Shown in pieces: positions 1 through 11,922 of a stretch of 64,000 bases of DNA. This DNA is from Pseudo-nitzschia pungens. Lineage: Eukaryota; Bacillariophyta; Bacillariophyceae; Bacillariales; Bacillariaceae. Position 1 is the first letter of the stretch. Each line of letters starts with the position of its first letter. The DNA is taken from positions 4,374,192 through 4,438,191 of the forward strand of contig CM074765.1 of assembly GCA_037355855.1 (NCBI GenBank), given 5' to 3'. The notes beneath the pieces were generated by a model, which did no database searches, had not been told where the DNA came from, and saw nothing but the letters and a program-made list of their open reading frames with translations. The position numbers and the translations under genes were made by a program.

Positions 1-1480
1 GCGTATGGGGATTTGGAACGAACATTGTCCTGGCTGCCTCGCCTTGCCGTCTCTTTGGTAGGTTGAGATGGCTCGAATTGAATTGAATTGAATTGAATTG
101 AATTGAATTGAATTGAATTGAATTGAATTGAATTGAATTGAATTGAATTGAACTGAATTGACTGAATTGAGTTGGGTTGAATTGGACTGAACTGAACTGA
201 ACTGAACTGAACTGAACTGGATTGGATTGGATCGAACTGAACTCAATGAAATTGGGTTGAATTCTGTTCTGTGCCCGAGACCTTTTGCTCTGCTGAAACC
301 TCTGGACGGATGGAAGGAACCACAAAGTGCGTTGCGTGTCGTGTCCTACCTTACGTAAGCTTTGCGTATTACTGTGTCGCCAATGATATCGTTCCGTTAT
401 CGTACCGGTATCGTATTGTATTCTACTGTATCCGATGAGCTAGCTTAGGATCGGTAGGCAGCGCAAGGTACTCGTACGTGTTGTACGATCGCTTGTCGTT
501 TTTGGACGATGCAAGGGAATGCAGTGCCCATGCAACAAGAGGAATACAATCCGATTCGATTCGACGTTCGGAACTTGCTTTGGATGATTATTGCTGCTGC
601 TAGTACTGCTCTTGATTTACTTCGTAATATTATTTTGGTTATTGTTTGTAACGTTCTGCAGTTGTTTGTTGTTGTATGTGTTATGTTCCGTTTATTGGGA
701 TGGGCTGTGATGGGCGGCAACGAAGGAAAGATCCATCCATCTATCATCCATGTCAATTTCTGAGACGATAGATATTGGCTTGTTGCACGTGTTTTTGTGA
801 GCGAAACAAGAGAAAGAGAAGATGTACTTGTACGAGTAGGCGTTATTCTACAACGGCAACGTTTCGTTTCGAGAATTGGAACGGAACGGAACGGAACGGA
901 ATTCGAAACTTGTACTTGTACGCTAACTTGTGCTGTACGTGTAAGTCACTTGTACTTGTAAGGTTACTTGTATTTGAGATCGGATGGCACGTACCGTACG
1001 AGTAAGGTTACGAGTAAGGTTACGAGTAAGTTAGTTGCATCCAACTTGTTGGTATTCGAACTGTCAGATGCACATGATGGTGTGGCTTTGATTCTTGTTT
1101 CCCATAGTTGACGATCTGAGATCCATGCCGATCGGATTCGCAAGTCGTCCGTCTTGTATCGCATACGTGCACTGCTTCCTAGAGGATCACACTTGCCAGT
1201 CGTTTTCGGCATTGGAACTCGGTATGCTCGTCTCATTTTTTCAGGTTTTTGAGGTCCAGGCTTCCGTTTTGGAACCTCCTACACGACCGGATGTAGGATT
1301 GAGGATCCGGATTGGCGCGAAGTCGGGGGTCCATCACGACTTACAGGACCGGCCAACTCGAAAAAACTCGAGGAGAGTTTTCCGTTGTCGCGGGATGCTT
1401 TCGCGCACGTCTCGAAAAGCAAAGGCAGGAACGCCGCACAATGAACGAATGAAGGAATAATCTCAGTCAATCATCAAAAT
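1..1480. other. Gene-poor left end
   Basis: I see no convincing coding region here. The stretch holds a pentanucleotide microsatellite (about 72-235) and a run of exact GTAAGGTTAC words near 958-1020. Open frames of about 60-120 codons occur on both strands, but none has recognisable domain content or coding-like composition. Confidence 0.5.
72..235. repeat. (AATTG)n pentanucleotide microsatellite
   Basis: About 15 near-perfect AATTG units run from about 76 to 155, followed by degenerate AACTG and GATTG variants to about 235. It is one of several 5-bp microsatellites in the window. No gene is attached to it here. Confidence 0.9.
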
Positions 1481-1790
1481 CATCTCAATCTCAATCGTCA
1501 ACTTTCAATCAATCGATCAATCAATCGATCATCAATCAATCGATCAATCGATCAATCAATCAATCAATCGATCAAACTAATCGATCAATCTAATCGATCA
1601 AACTAATCGATCAATCAATCCTCGATCGATCAATCGATCAATCAGTCAATCGATCAATCAATCGGTCAATCAATCGATCAATCAGTCAATCGATCAATCA
1701 ATCAATCAGCAAGAACAACAATCAACAACAATCTCAATCAATCAATCGATCAACAATCGATCAATCGATCAATCAATTTCAATCAATCAA
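1468..1790. repeat. (TCAA/TCGA)n tetranucleotide tract
   Basis: A low-complexity tract of interleaved TCAA and TCGA tetramers covers about 320 bp. The mixture of two tetramers that differ at one base suggests slippage combined with point mutation. Confidence 0.9.
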
Positions 1791-1799
1791 TCTCAAGGG

Positions 1800-4330
1800 G
1801 TGAAACCAACAACTAGCTACAGTAGTACTAGTAGTACTAGCTAGTACTACACTAGTAGTAGTGCTTGTTCTTGCTGTAATCACTACAAACCCCAACCCCA
1901 ATCAGAAAACAGGAGAACGACTGAAGGACTGCAAGAGTTGCCATACTACTAGTAGTAGTACTACTATCAATCAACACCAAAATTGGTTGTGGTTTTCTTT
2001 GCATTAGTAGTAGAGGAGGAAAAGCAATCAGCTTCCTTCTTGCCATTGCTTTCTTCTTGTTGTTGCTTTTTGATTGATGATGTTACTAGTAGTAGTAGAA
2101 CTACGAAGTACTAAGATAACAAGAGCGGCAATAACAGTAGCACAAAGTAGCACGTGAGGTGGTGACAAACAGTGATTGGTCTATAGAGGGTAATGTTCAA
2201 GTGTTATTGCTGGTGCATACACTCAGACAATACAAGATACTCCCCCAGTGGTACGATAGGAGCGACCTTTGTAGAATGCTTAGTACATACGGTAGTTACC
2301 GGTCGTCTGAAAAGAAGAAGGGGAAGTTGAACTGAGCTGCTGCGCTCTTTGCTCTCGATTCCCGGAAATACATAACAAATTTCCAAAGTATCCGAGAACA
2401 TAATAGAGAATGTTCCTGGAAACATACGGAGATATATTTGGGATTTTTAGCATATAGAAAGGGCAACTGCTCCTCTTCACTTGAGAAAGAATACTTGTTA
2501 AATTTTTCATGATTCCAAATTCCAAAATAGGTCTCATGCATTCAGGCAATTCTAGGATTTCTGTTGGGTGCGTCATTTTTATATGTGTTATGTGATACTG
2601 GTATTGCTTATACAAAGTATGTATTATCTGTTGTTGATGTACAATGGGTACTATAACCGGATACCCGCGAGCAAGCAAGCAAGCTAGCACTAGTAGCACA
2701 CGATTGGATTAATTAAGCGTACGCTAGTACTCCGTAAGCTACTCCGAATCCTACCTGTACACTTCATTACTAAACCTACAGACATGCATTATTATTGTAA
2801 TATGAGATAGCAAAGCAAGCTGTCACACTACAGAGCTGAGCGCTTTGGCTCAGCTCCTTCCACTCTTTCTTTTTCACCTTTAAAATGAAGACACCTATCA
2901 TGCCCTCCCCTTCCAACGATCCCTTTGTACCTCTAGGGGAGTATCTTGTAGTAACTAAGTGTATGCAATAGCGTTGGAACAGCACCCCCTGTAGTCTCAC
3001 TATTTGCCAGCACTCCGTGCTGTATTGTTGTTGTTGTTATCCCCTTGATTTTGCTGACGAGCAGGCACCAGATATCAACGCAATTAACAAGGTTACTTAT
3101 TTGTGCTAGCTATAAGCTACAGGATACAAGCTCTATGCTACAGCACTGTAGCTAGTACTGACTACCACAGGGTACTGACAGTAAGTAGATTATGTACTGG
3201 AACTACATGCCTGGACTTGCAGCTAGCACAAGAACTTGCTTTTGCACTACTGATAACCAAGCAAAAAGTCCCATCATATGAGGGATAATTAGGATTGCCA
3301 AAACTACACTAGTAGAATTTCTTAAATGTATTGGTGGATGATACTAGAAGAAGAAGCCACAATACCTCTACTTGTAATATAGTAGTAGGTGCTAGTAGTA
3401 GTAGAATGCTTCCAAGAAGAAAAGATCCATGATCCATATTGCTACGACTAGGACTACTGAAATGTTGGTTGATTGGGTTTGGTGAAAGTAGGGTCTGCTT
3501 GGAGACTTTCTTCTTCTTCTTCTTCTTCTTCTTCTTAGGTTTGTGGCGTTTGTTGTGTTGCTAAGTCACATAAATTGATGGGTTTATTCCATAAGAAGGA
3601 TTTTTCAAGAAAAAATTGCCAAAAAAGATTCAGAAGGGAGAAGCTCGGTGTGACGGGCTGGCGTAGCCTTACTACAAAAGGCTCTAAATGATTATTGAAT
3701 CCCGCATGTATTCCAATATGTATGATATTCATGTACATATACTGAATATTCAACGTACAAGAATACACATACAATTCAAACAAAGATTCCCATGACTCAC
3801 CAATTATTGATATTATGCCTGCCGAATAATATATCATTATTCGATCGTTCCTCCATACTCAAGAAATCATTCCCATCTCGTAAAGTATTCAACCATTCTC
3901 TTTTATAACACAATTTATTAACCTTTCATCTTTAAAATACCTCTATCCCGTATTACGCCATCTAATTCTACCTTAGACCGTAACACAGTAATTACTGTTT
4001 GTGCTTTAAAGTAGAAACAGAACCAAATCAGTACTGAATCCAAAACCTTTATCCTAAACAACAGGGATACATCGATACCCTGACAAGCAAAAATCCTACA
4101 ATCGTATCATCGAGAAAGAACCAATCCGGCTAAACCGATCAAGGCAAAACCCTACGAAACAAGAACGAATCGATCAAACGAATTGATCGATATCTACGAA
4201 ACAATCGATACGATCGATCAAACACCGAATCGATCGAACGCTACACAGGCAATCGAACGGTACAATCGGAACCAAGCTTCGAAACAAGAAACGATCGATC
4301 GAACACCGAATCGATCGAACTCTACGAATC
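1800..4330. other. Repeat-derived intergenic stretch
   Basis: CTAGTAGTA-type trinucleotide runs (about 1815-2095 and 3340-3410), a dispersed repeat with inverted arms (2214-2967), and a CTT run near 3510-3537 fill the region. From about 4130 to 4330 there are several CGAATCGATCGAAC-like repeats directly upstream of a Gag-like fragment. I see no supported gene. Confidence 0.5.
2214..2967. mobile_element. Non-autonomous element with imperfect inverted arms
   Basis: The left arm contains TGCATACACT and TACAAGATACTCCCC (2214-2245). The right arm contains the reverse complements GGGGAGTATCTTGTA and AGTGTATGCA (2936-2967), with further imperfect pairing on both sides. The interior shares modules (a CCGGATACC box, a CACACGATTGAAT-like box, GCTACTCCG boxes, a GAGCTGAGC-type box) with copies near 22440-22760, 32030-33420 and 44500-45090. 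No long coding frame is present, so a non-autonomous element or a dispersed repeat arranged as an inverted pair both fit. Confidence 0.5.
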
Positions 4331-4337
4331 AAGAAAC

Positions 4338-4676
4338 ATGGCAGGATTATACATAGATCCTCCGATCCCTTACAAGAGAGCCTTCGACAGCACTAACCCC
4401 AAGCTTGTTACACTAACAGTTTACAACGCCGAAGATCAAGAAGACAGCATCAAAGTCCCTCTATTCACCAACAAAGGAGGACTAGAAGAACTCCTACATA
4501 CCGAAGAAGCATTTCTGAACGCAGCAGAAGATCTTGATCTATCAGCAAATAAATACATCAAATACTTTGGTCGATGCCTTTGCGTTGATGCCCAAACCAA
4601 GTGGAGAGCCTTAACAAGAAGCCAACGTGATTATCCAACTACAAGAAATGGATATAACAGAGCTCTTAGACCGTAA
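4338..4676 (+). pseudogene. Gag-like retroelement fragment
   Basis: A 112-codon frame opens with ATG at 4338. Residues 39-95 follow a pattern resembling retroelement Gag core domains: KVPLF, a short EELL segment, then a helix with Y-I-x-Y-F-x-R-C-L and a later TKWRAL. There is no downstream protease, integrase or reverse transcriptase, and the frame ends at a clean stop, so this would be an isolated or decayed 5' piece. The upstream 200 bp of CGATCGAA-type repeats would fit an element leader. This is an inference from a weak pattern; an unrelated small gene is possible. Confidence 0.35.
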
Positions 4677-5140
4677 CACTCGGATGTGGTCAAAGTTTGT
4701 CGGATTGAAGCAGAACAGGAAACTGACCAGTTGTGGAAGGTGAGGGGAAGGCGGGGGTGACAAATTGTAGAGGTTTTGGTGCTCTAACCTGAGAAAATGT
4801 CCTCTGCATGCTCTTTTGTTGATGTAAATAATACGGTATAACGTACAAGTAACAATAATTCTACCGTACTTGTTCCCCTACGCAGTAAGATACCAGAGTG
4901 CAAGCTCTGTTGCGTCAAGATTCTTCAAGGGCTTAATTGGCTGTGTGACAGTTGGGCAAGACACAGGACACAGCAACAGTGTTGTTCAAGTTCCACATTA
5001 AGCCTCAGCTTTTTAAAAACAATGGTATGTACAAGGTACCGGTAAGGTTACTGTACTCATGCTGCGAGAAGCAGACAATAGTTTGCACTCATTTCTCTTT
5101 TTTTTATAACAGTATTTTTTTTCTTTTTGTATCAAAATAC

Positions 5141-5865
5141 CAGGGGTCATAATAAGAAGGGGTATGCCACGGCATCTGTCCGTCGTCCATGTTCGTCGTA
5201 CAAATACTAGTAGAAAAAAGAAGCACTCCATATTCCATGTGTGGTCCAAATAAGAAAAATTTCCCTCAACCCCAATTTTTTTCCCACTTTCACTGCATAA
5301 TACTAACAAAAACAATTGAACTTCAATTAATAACAGCTCCATCAAAAATTGTAACAAAATAATATGTGAATATTGTATCTACTCCAATTTTTTACAAGGA
5401 TTCTGAATATGTTACTCATTTTCATTCTACATGGATGGAAGTTAAAGTAATTTATTTGGATGGATGGTCCAAATTTAGTTCCAAGTGGAAGCTTTTAATT
5501 GAATAAAAATAAAACTGTTGACAGACGGACAATCCAATTTTGTATTTTATATTCCAGGTGGAAGGCACAGATCACTGGTAGTTTGAATCAGCAATATCAG
5601 ACAGCAGAGGGATGTAAACTGAAAAAGATACTTACTACTTGACTCTCAACTATATACGTGAACTGCATATCAAATTTTAAAGTTGGAAAGTGATGGGAAG
5701 TGTACTTAGTAAGTTGATTTATCAGGTACACTTTTACTAGTGATATGCAGTAAATTATGAGAAGAAAAAAATTGACAAGGGGAATTTTTTTTATTTGGAC
5801 CATACATGGAATATATTGACCATTTTTAGCAATCGTGGCCCCCCCCCTTCTTATTATGACCCCTG
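5141..5865. mobile_element. Terminal-inverted-repeat (MITE-like) element
   Basis: The ends are a perfect inverted repeat starting CAGGGGTCATAATAAGAAGG at 5141, with its reverse complement ending at 5865. Complementarity resumes further in: a block around TTCCATGTGTGGTCCAAATA (about 5230-5250) is matched in reverse near 5788-5815. No transposase frame lies inside. The CAGGG start is reminiscent of hAT elements, but the 8 bp on either side agree only partly (both begin CAAAA), so superfamily assignment is tentative. Confidence 0.7.
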
Positions 5866-6468
5866 CAAAAAGTTCATCAGACCTCTAATTGTCGTACCGG
5901 TAGAATTAAAATACTTCCAAGTAATAATTAGAATCAGATTACTCGTAGTCCCGGTAACCTTAAGGTAACTACCGTATTTTCGTTCCATCTCAAATTTTTT
6001 TTGTCCGTAAACCTTACCGTACCGTAGTATTTATTTATGATCCTCATCCCGATCTCGATGTGATCGGCCAAAACGGCAACTCATGATGATTCATGCATTG
6101 TGAGCGATTTTACTTATTGGTCTCATAAGATAAAAAGTCTACTAGTTTAATCTACATGAACGTACAAAGATAGAAATAGGAGTATCTTAGTGATATTCAA
6201 ATAAGAGTTTTCCTGTGTCGAATAATGGCTAAGGTTAAGATTAACCTTACTTCAAAGGAAAAAAACACGTTTTCTTCACGAAAATCACCAATTTTTCGAG
6301 GTGTGGAAGACAAAATAAAAATAATAATAACAATAGAAAAACTTGTATTTTGAATATGGTACAAGGTGCAAGGACTCTTGTGTAACTAGTTGACGAAAGA
6401 TATTATTCTAAAATGATAGATTAAATAATTATAAACCACATTTTAAAACTGAAAAGAATAATGCATCC
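5866..6468. other. Intergenic stretch 3' of the HSF gene
   Basis: AT-rich DNA with scattered GTAACC/GGTTAC words and no supported coding region. It lies downstream of the minus-strand HSF gene and probably includes its 3' untranslated region. I identified no poly(A) signal with confidence. Confidence 0.4.
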
Positions 6469-8069
6469 TTACTGATAACGCCTTTTCTGTAGTAGTGCAA
6501 CATCTTGGTAAGGGATCGATACCATTCGAATCATGTCAGAGGACGATACGGGTGACATTGCGCCGGTACCATCGGACTCTGTTACCACCGTCGAGTTTGA
6601 TATCGATGTCGACAGCGGTGCGGACGACTCCGGGAGCATGGGGGTTGGATCGAGATCGATGCTGTCCATCGTATCCCAGAAGTGATCGCAGTTGTTGGTA
6701 TTGTTACTGTTCATGTTTGCGTTCTCAACGTTATTGTTCTGGAAATTGGTCGGTATGCAGGAGGGCATTAGTTGCGGTAGGCACTGCTGTTCTTGATGCT
6801 GCTGCTGCTGCTCTATGATTTTGGAATGCAAGGTTTGCATCTGCAATCGTAGCAGTCGACATTTCTCTTCTTGTAGTTCCAATTGATGTTGTTTCAGAGC
6901 TTCCAGTCGCCGGTATTCGTTGGGCATTTGACGATTTGGTTGCTGCAGCTGCATGAAGTTTAGATTCTCTTGCTGCTGCTTCTGATGGAACGTGAGCATG
7001 CGATTGTTGGCATCGTTGTTACTACCATTGCAGATATTGTTCTTCACCAGATTCTGCTCGTATCCCAACGGCATCATGCCAAATTTGTTATCGAGGGAAG
7101 AATCGTCGGAAATTTCGTTGACATTGTTACTGTGTTGGCTAGAGTCACTAATGGTGTTGATATTTCTGTCGCCGCTATTGTTGTTGTGAGACAGGAAGTC
7201 AGCTTCGGGGAAGGGCATGTCGGCGAGCGGATTTGACGAAAAGTTCAGCAGGCCTGTGTCATGTGTCTGGGGTAATGTATGCAAGGAAGTACCAGATCCC
7301 GAACTATCGTCGATGGTATATGGTTGGAGCTGTTCGGGGGAATTGAAGAGGAACCCTTCGAAAGCGCCGTCGTTGTTCCCTAAGTTTGTGCCCATGCCCA
7401 TCGAGAAACTTTTCCTTTTCGAGAAAACAGCGTTTCGCCCAATGTTCATGGCATGCTTGGTGGAATTAACATCTGGAAGACTATTCGGCTTGGTGATGCT
7501 GAGTAGTTTCTGTCTTGTATTGGTATTCTTGGAAACTTTCTGGACCAGCTTGCTCCTCGACCCTCTCTTTTTCACCTTGGTGCGGACCATGAAACGGCAC
7601 ATGTTTGGTTTGCCGCGGACCAAAAAGTCGTGTGTGTATGATCCAACAGTGCCTCCATCACCGACCGCTACGCGTGTGAACCCGTAGATATTTACTGTAC
7701 AAATACGGTATTGTTGAGATAAATACATGTAATTGATACATGAACAGTCGTACACTTAATGAGCGAAGGCAACACATGGCAAAAACAGCAAGAAATGAAA
7801 AGAAAAAAGAAAAGAAAACCGATGTTTGTTCCGTTCTACTCACGCTGTCGTTGAAAGCTCTTGTATTGAGTGTTGTTAAAATATTCCTTCATGACTGATT
7901 CTTCAAACCGTTTCGGGTCGTGCACCTTAAAGGCCTTGTTCCCTTGCCATGAAATAACATCTTCGAATTGATGACGTTCGCTTTCTTCCAGCACAATGTG
8001 CAGCTTCCAAGGGAATGCAACTTCCCCGTTACTGCCAATCTCTGATAGGAGTCTTGGTATCGGTGCCAT
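6469..8069 (-). CDS. Heat shock factor (HSF)-type transcription factor, two exons
   Basis: Exon 1 (8069-7844) and exon 2 (7694-6469) join in phase across a GT-AG intron (donor GTGAGT at 7843, acceptor GTACAG). The protein is about 483 aa. Residues about 21-120 form the HSF DNA-binding domain: FPWKLH, then ISW, FKVHDPKRF, KSFQRQ and, across the splice, LNIYGF, ending in RGKPNMCRFMVR. The helix-turn-helix recognition segment therefore spans the intron. The rest is Asn/Gln/Ser-rich with a Q/E/L-rich coiled-coil-like stretch (about residues 280-325) that may mediate trimerisation, and an acidic, Ser-rich C-terminus. HSFs are the largest transcription-factor family in sequenced diatoms and bind nGAAn elements in the nucleus. 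ATG at 8069 is the first in frame; an upstream extension has only a GTG. Confidence 0.92.
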
Positions 8070-8713
8070 TTTGGATATTATTTTGAACACTAATAATGCA
8101 AAGGGAGGGGATAATGATAATACTCAATGACGACGATGGGAAATAATGATGATATGCGGTAAGAGGACGGATAGAAGTAAGATTACTTCTACTTTATGCA
8201 TATCGTAGTGGAGGAGCAATCCCTAGTTTTCGTTTTGTGAGCCAATCCTGACAACAATTTCGGCAAGTTATGAGGAGAGTTTGAATCGATAAGATTACAG
8301 TACGAAGTTGAAATACAATTTCATTCTGTCACCTTTTGTTAATGAAATTCTTCCCCAATACACAAATAATTGAACTTCGATTCAGGCTATTCATTTTAGC
8401 ATACCGGTATGTGAAATTTGCTACAATTTATTTCAGAAAATTAGTCTCCGATACTGCAACCTCAGTTTGGTCTCTTTTGACGAAGATTTATGATTGGTCA
8501 AAGAAATTTTAAAAACACTTGATTACGCACGAAACACTCTAGCATCCAATTATTTATACCTCTATGCAACAGAATGTACAATTACATCACAGTTCAATTG
8601 TTCTTTGCTTAATTAAGTCGTCGGAAAAAAAAAAAGATTGATGCTGGGACTAAGTTTCCACAAGCCAAAAGACTTTCCCCAATTAGGATGTACCACTGTT
8701 TTGTATCAAATGT
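8070..8713. other. Upstream region of the HSF gene
   Basis: AT-rich DNA directly upstream of the minus-strand HSF start codon, presumably holding its promoter and 5' untranslated region. I see no recognisable promoter element and no supported coding region. Confidence 0.35.
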
Positions 8714-9238
8714 TTCCTTAATTGACAGGTAATTATGGGCTCAACCGCGCGATCGAAAAGCATTTTCGCGCGTTTTAGTATGAAGAACGTTAGTTCGTTT
8801 TCAGTCTTCCATTCATTACCAAGATTCCACTCTGTTGTGGTGACTATTTCCATAAGTAAATTGTGATTAAGGGATCGACCGCGCTGTTTTTGCGCGGTGA
8901 GATGCAATCTTTTTTCTGGTCTTTTTTCGTAGAAGTACGAGTACCAAACCGTTGTTCTTCGTACTGCGTATTAAGCCTTACCTTACTTTCTCAATCTTCA
9001 TTAGACCACCAGTACAAGTATTTCCATAAGCAAATTGTAATTATGGGTCAAACCGCGCGTTTTTCAATGATTCTCGCGCATTTTGGGAATCGCAATGCAC
9101 GTAAAACCTCGTTTAGGAGGGATACTAGTTCCATAAGCAAATTGTGATTATGGTATCAACCGCGCGATATTTATTTCTATACTATCGCCGCTATGTTTTT
9201 TTCATAAGTAAAATGCGATTAAGAGGCTTGTCGCGCGA
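8714..9238 (+). repeat. Five spaced copies of a GCGCG-tagged 38-bp motif
   Basis: Copies lie at about 8714-8751, 8848-8886, 9022-9059, 9129-9167 and 9201-9238. The shared core reads TTCCATAAGCAAATTGTGAT followed by TATGGG-TCAACCGCGCG. Spacing is irregular (about 70-175 bp), so this is not a simple tandem array. Several copies are followed about 20 bases later by a second CGCG block (TTCGCGCG or TCGCGCA). All copies are in the same orientation. No protein-coding explanation is visible. Confidence 0.75.
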
Positions 9239-10456
9239 TTGTGACCAATCTTCGCGCGATATCACCCTAGGATCAATGGGAACTACGACATCAACGATAT
9301 CTCAAGTACGTGTCATCTTCATTCCATTTTGTTCTTTTCAGAAATGATACGATGGGGTTTCCAATACATGAAAGAAAGATGTCGTACACGTCATGGTCAG
9401 GGAATCCCTCAATGGAATAACGAATAAGGTAATGACTAATGACGACATGTCCCCGCACTCATAGAAGAGCTTCACTGGGCATTAACATAATAAGAGAATA
9501 ATATTCAAGCATGGGGGGGGCAGCATTCTATTTTTGTTTTTCAATTATTTATACTGTGCTTTATTGGTAATACCGTAGTACCGTACACTAAGATAACCTT
9601 ATTTATCACTGAATCTTGGTCTCGTAAATACAACATACTTCTATTTTAAAATATTGTATGCGCGGTACGTACTCGTAAGGTAACCCTAAGGTTACTCCTC
9701 AATCGCAATTACAAATGTGATCCATTTTCGTTTGTGACGGGTAAGGTAGGTTACCGGTAATGTTACGGTAGGTAAGGAACATGATATTATTGTTATTATT
9801 ACTACAGTACTATTTATTTTCATAATAATATTATTTCAAACAAGACTTTTGCGCGTAAGTTACACCACATCGCGTGTGGCAAGAACCATTTCGCAGGAGA
9901 TGGCACGGCACGGCACGGCACGACACAGAACGACACCCTAGTGATTGCTTAGAGTAGCTGGAAGCGTTCGCACGCCATACGTCCCGTCCCGGCCTTTCCA
10001 ACCTCGTTTCGAGAAGCGATGTTCCTGCGAGACAGCGCAACTAGACTCATCACCAGGACACAACCAGGAGTAGCAACACACAGTAGCGCAGACCACGATC
10101 TCGAGAATGCTGCAAACGGTTTCGTTCCAAACTGAGGGAAGGATTGCACGGACGAACTAACGAACGGAACCAACCATATGGTATAGTATTCAATTAGTGT
10201 TGAAGTAGTACGTACGAGTACAAGCACAGCAGACAAAAATTGGGCAAAGTAGATTATCAATCGTTCTTCTTCTCGTGTATTGTGTTCTCTGTATCGGGAT
10301 CTAATGGTGGTTTTCTCGTGTTGTGACAGTGGCAATGGCGATAGCAATAGCAATAGCAGCAATGAAAAGGTCGTGACATGGCAACAAATGACGATTGCGG
10401 AAACCAATCCGGGCAAAATAAAACCTGCTCACTCGTCTCGTGGCCTTCAGCAAGAA
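9239..10456. other. Intergenic stretch
   Basis: Contains a poly-G tract near 9512, GTAAGG/GGTTAC words around 9675-9770, and a (GGCAC)n pentamer run at about 9901-9921. It lies 3' of the minus-strand gene that ends at 10457. Open frames here are short and hydrophobic by composition, with no supported gene. Confidence 0.4.
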
Positions 10457-11722
10457 TCACGGAGTGCGAGTGTCGGCGAAAGAGTGAGTCGTCTGTTCTT
10501 CCTCCTTGGTTTCGCTTGGCGCGGAATCCTCCTCCGGCGCAACGTGGCTCCCGCTGCCGCCGCCGGGGTTTACCCTACAAGTTTCCGGTGGGATGGTAAA
10601 CGATTCCGTGGTCAATGTCGTTGTTGCTGCGGCAGTCGCGGTCGCGGTCCACGCGTGGCCGAACCCGAAAAAGGCCTCCTGGTTGCGCTTGTTTCGTTTC
10701 CTCGAGGCCTTGACATTCGCGTTGCATCGCTGGAGTCTCCGGCATTCCCGGCTCAGCTCACGCTCGTGCAACGCCACGGGGGGATCGACGTGGGAATGAT
10801 TGGTTGTGGTGGTGGTGGTGGTGGTTGTGGATTTGGTAGTGCGCTGGGTTTCTTTCGGAGAAAGCCGTTCCCGTTGCTGCTGCTGATGATAGTCGTGTTT
10901 CTGGTGTCGTTCGTGCTGCCGATCGTCGGTGCCGCTCTCACAGGCACCCAAAGTGTTGCTGCCGCTGCTGCTGGAGTAGCCCGTGGGGTCTGTTGCCTGG
11001 TTCTGTTGTTCCATGAGCTGTCGGGCGTGCAGGAGAATGGATCGGCGCTCCTCGGGGGTCAGCCGGAGTTCCTGTGAGCGTTGTCTCGTGGAAGTGCCGT
11101 CCTCCGAGTGACAGGACGACAAAGAAGACGAAAACAAAGACGAGTGGAATGATGATTCGTAATCGTCGACCTTGACTGATTGCTCCTCCGTGTAGGACCA
11201 TCCCAGCTGGATGGGACACCCTTCCGTGCAGCAGGGATGATCCCCCAACACCTGGAGGTAGGTTCGAACCTCGCAGTTTCCAAACGAGACGCTGTGACGG
11301 TGATGGTGGGGATGATCGGATTCAGGGTCGTGATTGGGATCGTGATCATCATCGTTGTGCTGCGAGGTGGTGAGGCACGTGGAATCAGCAGTGGTGGTAG
11401 CGTCGTCATCGTCATCCACCGTGAGAACGGTTTCTTCCTTCGGCAGTGGAGATGACAGAGACGAAGATGATGACGAGGGGCATTCCTTGGCGAGTCGTCG
11501 TTTCAGAGAATGCCACGAAAAGACGTGCAAGTGGCCAGAATTGGTGTTCTTACGGCTGGAATGGTTGCCACTGTCATCGTGGAGATCCTCGTGATCATGG
11601 TGGTGCTCGTGGTGATGGTTCTTGCCACATCGGCCGTTCTCATTACCGTTTGTAATGTGCCGCGGTAAGTGGAGGCGCAGGAGCACGGAGTTTATGTTGG
11701 GTAGCAATCTGCGCCGTCCCAT
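10457..11722 (-). CDS. Ser/His/Asp-rich protein with diatom-type VRTY...LGDHP motif
   Basis: Single exon, 421 aa from ATG at 11722; a longer frame to 11860 begins only with TTG, so I use the first ATG. Around residues 145-177 (SVSFGNCEVRTYLQVLGDHP, then CPIQLGWSY) the sequence matches a short motif I recognise as recurrent in uncharacterised diatom proteins: a VRxY segment, a (L/V)GDxP turn, then a (L/I)xxGWxY strand. About 70 residues later comes LTPEERRSILLHARQLM. The N-terminus is basic. Much of the rest is low complexity (His, Asp, Ser, poly-Thr), with a basic KASRKRNKRN stretch near the C-terminus. Function is unknown. The overlapping plus-strand frame of 265 codons is an antisense shadow. 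Confidence 0.75.
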   Translation of the reverse strand: MGRRRLLPNINSVLLRLHLPRHITNGNENGRCGKNHHHEHHHDHEDLHDDSGNHSSRKNTNSGHLHVFSWHSLKRRLAKECPSSSSSSLSSPLPKEETVLTVDDDDDATTTADSTCLTTSQHNDDDHDPNHDPESDHPHHHRHSVSFGNCEVRTYLQVLGDHPCCTEGCPIQLGWSYTEEQSVKVDDYESSFHSSLFSSSLSSCHSEDGTSTRQRSQELRLTPEERRSILLHARQLMEQQNQATDPTGYSSSSGSNTLGACESGTDDRQHERHQKHDYHQQQQRERLSPKETQRTTKSTTTTTTTTTNHSHVDPPVALHERELSRECRRLQRCNANVKASRKRNKRNQEAFFGFGHAWTATATAAATTTLTTESFTIPPETCRVNPGGGSGSHVAPEEDSAPSETKEEEQTTHSFADTRTP

Positions 11723-11884
11723 GGTTCTACGATTGCGAATGTTGAGTTCGGTATGCTTTTGTTTCGTTTCAATTCGTGGTGGGAAATGTGCAGTAGAGTG
11801 CTTGGCAGTGGAATCCAGAGCAGCAGAAAGTATCAACGAGACAGCTTTTGTAGGCAGCAAGAGCCGAATGAATCAATGAATACA

Positions 11885-11922
11885 ATACAACGCTTCAATC
11901 CAATCCAATCCAATCCAATCAA
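11885..11922. repeat. (CCAAT)n pentamers upstream of a gene start
   Basis: Four to five CCAAT/CAATC pentamers lie about 165-200 bp upstream of the minus-strand start at 11722, in the probable 5' untranslated or promoter region. Confidence 0.7.

Noticed and set aside
10280..11077. 265-codon plus-strand frame
   Set aside because: Antisense to the Ser/His-rich gene at 10457-11722, with a composition explained by its simple repeats.
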